The notes under the pieces were generated by a model, which saw only the letters and a list, made by a program, of their open reading frames with translations, ran no database searches and was not told the DNA's origin. Positions 38,118-49,034 of a DNA stretch of 64,000 nt are shown here, one piece after another; within the stretch, counting starts at the first letter, position 1; each line of letters starts with the position of its first letter. The position numbers and the translations under genes are program-made. The DNA comes from Rhopalosiphum padi (lineage: Eukaryota > Arthropoda > Insecta > Hemiptera > Aphididae): assembly GCF_020882245.1 (NCBI RefSeq), contig NW_026869996.1:3333592-3397591 (forward strand). Direction: 5' to 3'.

Positions 38118-39536
38118 AAGGAGGACGACAATTTTTATATAACAACTAGTACGTGGACAACACTGAGTAATTCAGAAGTGGAAACTATCAAAACATAAAC
38201 TAACAGACAAACTTCATTTTTATACAAAATACATGAAAGGAATTTACAATTGAAACTTAAATACAAATACGAATGTAAAACTGCAAAACATTTATAACAG
38301 ATGATAATAAATAATAATTATGATAAGCCATAAAAGATAGTACAAATATACCAGAATGTTTTGTAGAAGGAATTCAAATGTATTATGAGTGTAACTAAAA
38401 AATACATTTGTAAAACAACTGAAAATCGCTCCTTTTCAATACGAAAAAATGTTAAGTTGTATTATTCGTCAAAATTAACTTATAAAATCATATTTTATAG
38501 TTTTTATGAAGTAAAAATATCAGGTAAAATGAAAAAAATGAAAGTTAAAAATTATAAATTAGAATCATTTTCTTAATATAGTGGTCCAGGTTTCAAGAGA
38601 TTAACTTGAGAATTGAGTGTTTTATAAGCAGATAATAATTTGAATTTTTAATATTCGTAAAGATTATCATATAAAATAATGTTGTATAGTGTTTATGAAG
38701 CATCAGCTTAAATGAAATGTATGCAAATTAATAATGGAAAATTAAATTCATTTTCTTAATATAGTGGTCCAGGTTTCAAGAGATTAACATGAGAATTGTG
38801 TGTTTTATAAACAGTTAAAAAAAATTAAATTTTTAATATTCGTCAAAATTATCATAAAAAAGCATGTTTTAAAATGTTATTGAAGTATCAGCTTAAATGA
38901 AATGGTTGCAAGTTAATAATGGTAACTCTTAAGAATGAAAATTACAAGTCAAAGGTGTTAACTAAAATTTTATTCAGATTATTAACAAATCTCAATTGTT
39001 TCACTGCCATTAATTTACTATCAATTATATTCAATAACCCTTACACGCACATTATATAAACCCAATATTATTAGCAGTATCTTCTAGTCCATTTTCAGCA
39101 TAGGATGTTGATACTTTCTTAAGTGGTAGAAATGTGAATTCATGTTTCTGCATGCCTTGAGTGATCTGACATACGTCCATCTGAAAAAATGTAGTAAGTT
39201 AATAATGTATAATTGTTAAAGAATAACTTGAGAATTCAGTATTTTATAAGCAGTTAAAAATATGAATATAAAATACGAGTCAAAATAATCATATAAAAAC
39301 ATGTTTTATAGTGTTTATAAAGCATCAGCTTAAATGAAATGTATGCAAATTATTAATTTTAAATTAGAATCATTTTCTTAATATAGTGGTCCAGGTTTCA
39401 AGAGATTAACATGAGAATTGTGTGTTTTATAAACAGTTAAAAAAATGAATTTTTAATATTCGTCAAAATTATCATAAAAAAGCATGTTTTTTAGTGTTTA
39501 TGAAGAATCAGCTTACATAATATCTATATAAGTTAA
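38071..39536. repeat. Satellite A HOR unit 13, truncated, lacking the CpG-rich block
   Basis: Starts like the others, but at 38574 the expected TCTTGATCTAG reads TCTTAATATAG and passes straight into ordinary monomers, so the whole CpG-rich segment is missing. The join lies at AGAATCATTTTCTT, which is shared by the linker monomer and ordinary monomers, as expected of unequal recombination. The unit keeps one beta cassette (39052-39180) and stops at the junction with satellite B. Confidence 0.95.
39052..39180 (-). pseudogene. Beta exon-like cassette, copy 17 (last)
   Basis: Beta copy of the truncated unit 13, about 360 bp before the A/B junction; open frame. Confidence 0.4.
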
Positions 39537-39542
39537 ACCAAA
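39530..39542. other. Junction between satellite A and satellite B
   Basis: Satellite A is readable to AAGTTAA at 39536 and then changes abruptly to B (ACCAAAAAACCATTAATTC). A short TTAAA-like overlap is compatible with either family. There is no unique spacer, target duplication or transposon between them. Confidence 0.85.
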
Positions 39543-41994
39543 AAACCATTAATTCATCAAAAAACCCCATAAAAACCAATTTAAATCCATCAAATAAATT
39601 AAATTTAACATTTTTCTTAACAAACCCCCATTATAAATTATTAAAAACTAGAAGTTTCCTTAAAATTTAATAAAAATCCTTAAAAATCCCCCATAATAAC
39701 CTATTTAAATCCATCAAATAAATAAAATTTAACATTTTTCCATATTAACCCCCATAATAAATTATTAAAAACTAGAAGTTTCCTTAAAAATTTATTAAAA
39801 AAACCATTAATTCATCAAAAAACCCCATAAAAACCAATTTAAATTAATCAAATAAATTAAATTTAATATTTTTCAATATTAACCTCCATTATAAATTATT
39901 AAAAACTAAAAGTTTCCTTAAAAATTTATTAAAAAAACCATTAATTCATCAAAAAACCCCATTAAAATCAATTTAAATCCATCAATTAAATTAAATTTAA
40001 CATTTTTCCTTAACAAACCCCCATAATAAATTATTAAAAACCATAAATTTCCTTAAAATTTATTAAAAAAACCATTAATTCATCAAAAAACCCCATAAAA
40101 ACCAATTTAAATCCATCAAATAAATAAAATTTAACATTTTTCCATATTAACCCCCATAATAAATTATTAAAAACTAGAAGTTTCCTTAAAAATTTATTAA
40201 AAAAACCATTAATTCATCAAAAAACCCCATAAAAACCAATTTAAATCCATCAAATAAATTAAATTTAAAATTTTTTTAACAAACCCCCATTATAAATTAT
40301 TAAAAACTAGAAGTTTCCTTAAAATTTAATTTAAATCCTTAAAAATCCCCCATAATAACCTATTTAAATCCATCAAATAAATTAAATTTAACATTTTTCC
40401 TTAACAAACCCCCATAATAAATTATTAAAAACCATAAATTTCCTTAAAATTTATTAAAAAAACCATTAATTCATCAAAAAACCCCATAAAAACCAATTTA
40501 AATTAATCAAATAAATTAAATTTAATATTTTTCCATATTAACCTCCATTATAAATTATTAAAAACTAAAAGTTTCCTTAAAAATTTATTAAAAAAACCAT
40601 TAATTCATCAAAAAAACCCCATAAAAACCAATTTAAATCCATCAATTAAATTAAATTTAACATTTTTCCTTAACAAACCCCCATAATAAATGATTAAAAA
40701 CCATAAATTTCCTTAAAATTTATTAAAAAAAACCATTAATTCATCAAAAAACCCCATAAAAACCAATTTAAATCCATCAAATAAATTAAATTTAACATTT
40801 TTCCTTAACAAACCCCCATAATAAATTATTAAAAACTAGAAGTTTCTTTAAAATTTATTAAAAAAACCATTAATGCATCGAAAAACCCCATAAAAACCAA
40901 TTTAAATCAATCAAATAAATTAAATTTAACATTTTTCCTTAACAAACCCCATAATTAATTATTAAAAACCATAAATTTCCTTAAAATTTATTAAAAAAAC
41001 CATTAATTCATCAAAAAACCCCATAAAAACCAATTTAAATCCATCAAAAAAATTAAATTTAACATTTTTCCTTAACAAACCCCCATAATAAATTATTAAA
41101 AACCATAAATTTCCTTAACATTTATTAAAAAAACCATTAATTCATCAAAAAACCCCATAAAAACCAATTTAAATCCATCAAATAAATTAAATTTAACATT
41201 TTTCCTTAACAAACCCCCATAAAAAATTATTAAAAACCATAAATTTCCTTAAAATTTATTCAAAAAACCATTAATTTATCAAAAAACCCCATAAAAACCA
41301 ATTTAAATTAATCAAATAAATTAAATTTAACATTTTTTCTTTACAAACCCCCATAATAAATTATTAAAAACTAGAAGTTTCTTTAAAATTTATTAAAAAA
41401 ACCATTAATTCATCAAAAAACCCCATAAATACCAATTTAAATCCATCAAATAGATTAAATTTAACATTTTTTCTTAACAGACCCCCATAATAAATTATTA
41501 AAAACCATAAATTTCCTTAAAATTTATTAAAAAAACCATTAATTCATCAAAAAAACCCCATTAAAATCAATTTAAATCCATCAATTAAATTAAATTTAAC
41601 ATTTTTCTTAACAAACCCCCATTATAAATTATTAAAAACTAGAAGTTTCCTTAAAATTTAATAAAAATCCTTAAAAATCCCCCATAATAACCTATTTAAA
41701 TCCATCAAATAAATTAAATTTATCATTTTTCTTAACAAACCCCCATTATAAATTATTAAAAACTAGAAGTTTCCTTAAAATTTAATAAAAATCCTTAAAA
41801 ATCCCCCATAATAACCTATTTAAATCCATCAAATAAATTAAATTTAACATTTTTCCTTAACAAATCCCCATAATAAATTATTAAAAACTAGAAGTTTCTT
41901 TAAAATTTATTAAAAAAAACCATTAATTCATCGAAAAACCCCATAAAAACCAATTTAAATCTATCAAATAAATTAAATTTAACATTTTTCTTTA
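39537..41994 (-). repeat. Satellite B-prime array, reverse orientation
   Basis: Tandem monomers of about 129-134 bp, marked by CCATTAATTCATCAAAAAA (for example near 39546, 39804, 39938 and 40072). They are the reverse complement of the family right of the gap but a distinct subfamily: CCAATTTAAAT occurs where the right side has the complement of AAAGCGG, and many copies carry CTAGAAGTTTCC. They lack the TTTCATGAATTTATGG landmark. A shorter variant (AATCCTTAAAAATCCCCC) recurs near 39680, 41665 and 41790. No gene is seen. Confidence 0.93.
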
Positions 41995-42494
41995 NNNNNN
42001 NNNNNNNNNNNNNNNNNNNNNNNNNNNNNNNNNNNNNNNNNNNNNNNNNNNNNNNNNNNNNNNNNNNNNNNNNNNNNNNNNNNNNNNNNNNNNNNNNNNN
42101 NNNNNNNNNNNNNNNNNNNNNNNNNNNNNNNNNNNNNNNNNNNNNNNNNNNNNNNNNNNNNNNNNNNNNNNNNNNNNNNNNNNNNNNNNNNNNNNNNNNN
42201 NNNNNNNNNNNNNNNNNNNNNNNNNNNNNNNNNNNNNNNNNNNNNNNNNNNNNNNNNNNNNNNNNNNNNNNNNNNNNNNNNNNNNNNNNNNNNNNNNNNN
42301 NNNNNNNNNNNNNNNNNNNNNNNNNNNNNNNNNNNNNNNNNNNNNNNNNNNNNNNNNNNNNNNNNNNNNNNNNNNNNNNNNNNNNNNNNNNNNNNNNNNN
42401 NNNNNNNNNNNNNNNNNNNNNNNNNNNNNNNNNNNNNNNNNNNNNNNNNNNNNNNNNNNNNNNNNNNNNNNNNNNNNNNNNNNNNNNNNNNNNN
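41995..42494. other. Assembly gap of exactly 500 N
   Basis: Runs of N from 41995 through 42494. The round length is typical of scaffold joins of unknown size. Repeat orientation and subfamily differ on the two sides. Confidence 0.99.
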
Positions 42495-42530
42495 TTTTTT
42501 TGATGAATTAATGGTATTTTTAATAAATTT

Positions 42531-45500
42531 CATGAATTTATGGTTTTTTTAATACTTTTTAAGGAAATTTCTGGTTTTAAATCATTTATTATGGGGGTTT
42601 GTTAAGGAAAAATATTAAATTTAATGTATTTGATGGTATTAAATCGTTTATTATTGGGGGTTGTTAAGGAAAAATTTTAAATTTAATTTAATTGATGGAT
42701 TTAAAGCGGTTTTTATGGGTTTTTTTGATGAATTAATGGTATTTTTAATTAATTTTAAGGAAATTTCTGGTTTTTAATCATATATTATGGGTGTTTTGTT
42801 AAGGAAAAATGTTAAATTTAATTTATTTGATGGATTTAAAGCGGTTTTTTGATGAATTAATGGTATTTTTTAATAAATTTCTGGTTTTTAATAATTTATT
42901 ATGGGGGTTTGTTAAGGAAAAATGTTTAAATTTATTTATATTTGATGGATTTAAAGCAGTTTTTTGATGAATTAATGGTATTTTTAATAAATTTCATGAA
43001 TTTATGGTTTTTTTAATACTTTTTAAGGAAATTTCTGGTTTTAAATCATTTATTATGGGGGTTTGTTAAGGAAAAATATTAAATTTAATGTATTTGATGG
43101 TATTAAATCGTTTATTATTGGGGGTTGTTAAGGAAAAATGTTAAATTTAATTTATTTGATGGATTTAAAGCGGTTTTTATGGGGTTTTTTGATGAATTAA
43201 TGGTATTTTTAATAAATTTTAAGGAAATTTCTGGTTTTTAATCTTTTATTATGGGGGTTTGTTAAGGAAAAATGTTAAATTTAATTTAATGGATGGATAT
43301 AAAGCAGTTTTTTGATGAATTAATAATATTTTTAATAAATTTCAAGGAAATTTCTGGTTTTTAATCATTTATTATGGGGGTTTGTTAAGGAAAAATGTTA
43401 AATTTAATTTATTTGATGGATTTAAAGCGGTTTTTTTTGATGAATTAATGGTATTTTTAATAAATTTCTGGTTTTTAATCATTTATTATGGGTGTTTTGT
43501 TAAGGAAAAATGTTAAATTTAATTTATTTGATGGATTTAAAGCGGTTTTTTTGATGAATTAATGGTATTTTTAATAAATTTCTGGTTTTTAATCATTTAT
43601 TATGGGGGTTTGTTAAGGAAAAATGTTAAATATAATTTATTTGATGGATTTAAAGCGGTTTTTTATGGGGTTTTTTGATGAATTAATGGTATTTTTAATT
43701 AATTTTAAGGAAATTTATGGTGTTTAATCATTTATTATGGGGGGTTTGTTAAGAAAATTGTTAAATTTAATTTAATTGATGGTTATAAATCGGTTTTTAT
43801 GGGGTTTTTTTAATGAATTAATGGTATTTTTAATTAATTTTAAGGAAATTTCTGGTTTTTAATCATTTATTATGGGGGTTTGTTAAGGAAATATGTTAAA
43901 TTTAATTTAATTGATGGATTTAAAGCGGTTTTTATGGGGTTTTTTGATGAATTAATGGTATTTTTAATAAATTTCAAGGAAATTTCTGGTTTTTAATCAT
44001 ATATTATGGGTGTTTTGTTAAGGAAAAATGTTAAATTTAATTTATTTGATGGATTTAAAGCGGTTTTTTTGATGAATTAATGGTATTTTTTAATAAATTT
44101 CTGGTTTTTAATAATTTATTATGGGGGTTTGTTAAGGAAAAATGTTAAATTTATTATATTTGATGGATTTAAAGCAGTTTTTTGATGAATTAATGGTATT
44201 TTTAATAAATTTCATGAATTTATGGTTTTTTTAATACTTTTTAAGGAAATTTCTGGTTTTAAATCATTTATTATGGGGGTTTGTTAAGGAAAAATATTAA
44301 ATTTAATGTATTTGATGGTATTAAATCGTTTATTATTGGGGGTTGTTAAGGAAAAATTTTAAATTTAATTTAATTGATGGATTTTAAAGCGGTTTTTATG
44401 GGGTTTTTTTGATGAATTAATGGTATTTTTAATTAATTTTAAGGAAATTTCTGGTTTTTAATCATTTATTATAGGGGTTTGTTAAGGAAATATGTTAAAT
44501 TTATTTTAATTGATGGATTTAAAGCGGTTTTTATGGGGTTTTTTGATGAATTAATGGTATTTTTAATAAATTTTAAGGAAATTTCTGGTTTTTAATCATA
44601 TATTATGGGTGTTTTGTTAAGGAAAAATGTTAAATTTAATTTATTTGATGGATTTAAAGCGGTTTTTTGATGAATTAATGGTATTTTTAATAAATTTCTG
44701 GTTTTTAATCATTTATTATGGGGGTTTGTTAAGGAAAAATGTTAAATTTAATTTATTTGATGGATTTAAAGCGGTTTTTATGGGGTTTTTTGATGAATTA
44801 ATGGTATTTTTAATAAATTTTAAGGAAATTTCTGGTTTTTAATCTTTTATTATGGGGGTTTGTTAAGGAAAAATGTTAAATTTAATTTAATGGATGGATA
44901 TAAAGCAGTTTTTTGATGAATTAATAATATTTTTAATAAATTTCAAGGAAATTTCTGGTTTTTAATCATTTATTATGGGGGTTTGTTAAGGAAAAAATGT
45001 TAAATTTAATTTATTTGATGGATTTAAAGCGGTTTTTTGATGAATTAATGGTATTTTTAATAAATTTCTGGTTTTTAATCATTTATTATGGGTGTTTTGT
45101 TAAGGAAAAATGTTAAATTTAATTTATTTGATGGATTTAAAGCGGTTTTTTTTGATGAATTAATGGTATTTTTAATAAATTTCTGGTTTTTAATCATTTA
45201 TTATGGGGGTTTGTTAAGGAAAAATGTTAAATATAATTTATTTGATGGATTTAAAGCGGTTTTTTATGGGGTTTTTTGATGAATTAATGGTATTTTTAAT
45301 TAATTTTAAGGAAATTTATGGTGTTTAATCATTTATTATGGGGGTTTGTTAAGAAAATTGTTAAATTTAATTTAATTGATGGTTATAAATCGGTTTTTAT
45401 GGGGTTTTTTAATGAATTAATGGTATTTTTAATTAATTTTAAGGAAATTTCTGGTTTTTAATCATTTATTATGGGGGTTTGTTAAGGAAATATGTTAAAT

Positions 45501-45813
45501 TTAATTTAATTGATGGATTTAAAGCGGTTTTTATGGGGTTTTTTGATGAATTAATGGTATTTTTAATAAATTTCAAGGAAATTTCTGGTTTTTTAATCAT
45601 ATATTATGGGTGTTTTGTTAAGGAAAAATGTTAAATTTAATTTATTTGATGGATTTAAAGCGGTTTTTTTGATGAATTAATGGTATTTTTTAATAAATTT
45701 CTGGTTTTTAATAATTTATTATGGGGGGTTTGTTAAGGAAAAATGTTAAATTTATTATATTTGATGGATTTAAAGCAGTTTTTTGATGAATTAATGGTAT
45801 TTTTAATAAATTT
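42531..45813 (+). repeat. Satellite B HOR unit 1 (about 3283 bp)
   Basis: Delimited by the landmark TTTCATGAATTTATGG, with internal copies at 42995 and 44213 giving steps of 464, 1218 and 1601 bp. The middle step is about 53 bp longer than in the later units. Confidence 0.8.
44728..44861 (+). repeat. Satellite B monomer, long type (example copy, 134 bp)
   Basis: A full-length monomer from one GTTAAGG to the next, containing both the TTTTTATGGGG and TTTTAAGGAAATTTCTGG segments that the 110-114 bp types have lost in part. Confidence 0.8.
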
Positions 45814-48800
45814 CATGAATTTATGGTTTTTTTAATACTTTTTAAGGAAATTTCTGGTTTTAAATCATTTATTATGGGGGTTTGTTAAGGAAAAATATTA
45901 AATTTAATGTATTTGATGGTATTAAATCGTTTATTATTGGGGGTTGTTAAGGAAAAATTTTAAATTTAATTTAATTGATGGATTTAAAGCGGTTTTTATG
46001 GGGTTTTTTGATGAATAAATGGTATTTTTAATTAATTTTAAGGAAATTTCTGGTTTTTAATCATATATTATGGGTGTTTTGTTAAGGAAAAATGTTAAAT
46101 TTAATTTATTTGATGGATTTAAAGCGGTTTTTTGATGAATTAATGGTATTTTTTAATAAATTTCTGGTTTTTAATAATTTATTATGGGGGTTTGTTAAGG
46201 AAAAATGTTAAATTTATTATATTTGATGGATTTAAAGCAGTTTTTTGATGAATTAATGGTATTTTTAATAAATTTCATGAATTTATGGTTTTTTTAATAC
46301 TTTTTAAGGAAATTTCTGGTTTTAAATCATTTATTATGGGGGTTTGTTAAGGAAAAATATTAAATTTAATGTATTTGATGGTATTAAATCGTTTATTATT
46401 GGGGGTTGTTAAGGAAAAATTTTAAATTTAATTTAATTGATGGATTTAAAGCGGTTTTTTATGGGGTTTTTTGATGAATTAATGGTATTTTTAATTAATT
46501 TTAAGGAAATTTCTGGTTTTTAATCATTTATTATAGGGGTTTGTTAAGGAAATATGTTAAATTTATTTTAATTGATGGATTTAAAGCGGTTTTTATGGGG
46601 TTTTTTTGATGAATTAATGGTATTTTTAATAAATTTTAAGGAAATTTCTGGTTTTTAATCATATATTATGGGTGTTTTGTTAAGGAAAAATGTTAAATTT
46701 AATTTATTTGATGGATTTAAAGCGGTTTTTTTGATGAATTAATGGTTTTTTTAATAAATTTCTGGTTTTTAATCATTTATTATGGGGGTTTGTTAAGGAA
46801 AAATGTTAAATTTAATTTATTTGATGGATTTAAAGCGGTTTTTATGGGGTTTTTTTGATGAATTAATGGTATTTTTAATAAATTTTAAGGAAATTTCTGG
46901 TTTTTAATCTTTTATTATGGGGGTTTGTTAAGGAAAAATGTTAAATTTAATTTAATGGATGGATATAAAGCAGTTTTTTGATGAATTAATAATATTTTTA
47001 ATAAATTTCAAGGAAATTTCTGGTTTTTTAATCATTTATTATGGGGGTTTGTTAAGGAAAAATGTTAAATTTAATTTATTTGATGGATTTAAATCGTTTA
47101 TTATTGGGGGTTGTTAAGGAAAAATTTTAAATTTAATTTAATTGATGGATTTAAAGCGGTTTTTATGGGGTTTTTTGATGAATTAATGGTATTTTTAATT
47201 AATTTTAAGGAAATTTCTGGTTTTTAATCATATATTATGGGTGTTTTGTTAAGGAAAAATGTTAAATTTAATTTATTTGATGGATTTAAAGCGGTTTTTT
47301 TGATGAATTAATGGTATTTTTTAATAAATTTCTGGTTTTTAATAATTTATTATGGGGGTTTGTTAAGGAAAAATGTTAAATTTATTATATTTGATGGATT
47401 TAAAGCAGTTTTTTGATGAATTAATGGTATTTTTAATAAATTTCATGAATTTATGGTTTTTTTAATACTTTTTAAGGAAATTTCTGGTTTTAAATCATTT
47501 ATTATGGGGGTTTGTTAAGGAAAAATATTAAATTTAATGTATTTGATGGTATTAAATCGTTTATTATTGGGGGTTGTTAAGGAAAAATTTTAAATTTAAT
47601 TTAATTGATGGATTTAAAGCGGTTTTTATGGGGTTTTTTGATGAATTAATGGTATTTTTAATTAATTTTAAGGAAATTTCTGGTTTTTAATCATTTATTA
47701 TAGGGGTTTGTTAAGGAAATATGTTAAATTTATTTTAATTGATGGATTTTAAAGCGGTTTTTATGGGGTTTTTTTGATGAATTAATGGTATTTTTAATAA
47801 ATTTTAAGGAAATTTCTGGTTTTTAATCATATATTATGGGTGTTTTGTTAAGGAAAAATGTTAAATTTAATTTATTTGATGGATTTAAAGCGGTTTTTTT
47901 GATGAATTAATGGTATTTTTAATAAATTTCTGGTTTTTAATCATTTATTATGGGGGTTTGTTAAGGAAAAATGTTAAATTTAATTTATTTGATGGATTTA
48001 AAGCGGTTTTTATGGGGTTTTTTTGATGAATTAATGGTATTTTTAATAAATTTTAAGGAAATTTCTGGTTTTTAATCTTTTATTATGGGGGTTTGTTAAG
48101 GAAAAATGTTAAATTTAATTTAATGGATGGATATAAAGCAGTTTTTTGATGAATTAATAATATTTTTAATAAATTTCAAGGAAATTTCTGGTTTTTAATC
48201 ATTTATTATGGGGGTTTGTTAAGGAAAAATGTTAAATTTAATTTATTTGATGGATTTAAAGCGGTTTTTTTGATGAATTAATGGTATTTTTAATAAATTT
48301 CTGGTTTTTAATCATTTATTATGGGTGTTTTGTTAAGGAAAAATGTTAAATTTAATTTATTTGATGGATTTAAAGCGGTTTTTTGATGAATTAATGGTAT
48401 TTTTAATAAATTTCTGGTTTTTAATCATTTATTATGGGGGTTTGTTAAGGAAAAATGTTAAATATAATTTATTTGATGGATTTAAAGCGGTTTTTTATGG
48501 GGTTTTTTGATGAATTAATGGTATTTTTAATTAATTTTAAGGAAATTTATGGTGTTTAATCATTTATTATGGGGGGTTTGTTAAGAAAATTGTTAAATTT
48601 AATTTAATGGATGGATATAAAGCAGTTTTTTGATGAATTAATAATATTTTTAATAAATTTCAAGGAAATTTCTGGTTTTTAATCATTTATTATGGGGGTT
48701 TGTTAAGGAAAAATGTTAAATTTAATTTAATTGATGGATTTTAAAGCGGTTTTTATGGGGTTTTTTTGATGAATTAATGGTATTTTTAATAAATTTCAAG

Positions 48801-49034
48801 GAAATTTCTGGTTTTTAATCATATATTATGGGTGTTTTGTTAAGGAAAAATGTTAAATTTAATTTATTTGATGGATTTAAAGCGGTTTTTTTGATGAATT
48901 AATGGTATTTTTTAATAAATTTCTGGTTTTTAATAATTTATTATGGGGGTTTGTTAAGGAAAAATGTTAAATTTATTATATTTGATGGATTTAAAGCAGT
49001 TTTTTGATGAATTAATGGTATTTTTAATAAATTT
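45814..49034 (+). repeat. Satellite B HOR unit 2 (about 3221 bp)
   Basis: Landmarks at 45814, 46276, 47444 and 49035 give steps of 462, 1168 and 1591 bp. Confidence 0.85.

Larger units (their letters stand above)
1..39536. repeat. Satellite A higher-order repeat array
   Basis: Thirteen head-to-tail units (twelve complete, one truncated) start at 1, 3423, 6662, 11704, 15381, 18873, 21563, 23888, 26762, 29452, 32325, 35198 and 38071, each at the same word AAATATGTATAATG. Module order within a unit is: linker (unit offset about 50-310), a diverged monomer holding a fortuitous 63-codon plus-strand ORF (offset 314-505), the region leading to the CpG-rich block (offset 635-751), a run of 183-bp monomers, the beta cassette, more monomers, and the alpha cassette crossing into the next unit. 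Copies are nearly identical to one another. No transposase, reverse transcriptase, terminal repeats or housekeeping gene was seen. The tandem organisation is directly visible; a heterochromatic location is inferred. Confidence 0.97.

Noticed and set aside
1..39536. CENP-B box in satellite A
   Set aside because: ATTCGTCAAAATTATC matches only the first half of the consensus; the CGGG half is absent.
1..41994. CRISPR array or transposon interpretation of the repeats
   Set aside because: Repeats are contiguous monomers without unique spacers; no cas genes, transposase, reverse transcriptase or terminal inverted repeats were found.
41979..42533. Minus-strand 184-codon ORF
   Set aside because: It spans the 500-N gap; all but a few residues are unknown.
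39537..45000. Recent giant palindrome centred on the gap
   Set aside because: The two arms belong to different subfamilies (CCAATTTAAAT versus AAAGCGG type) rather than being near-identical inverted copies.
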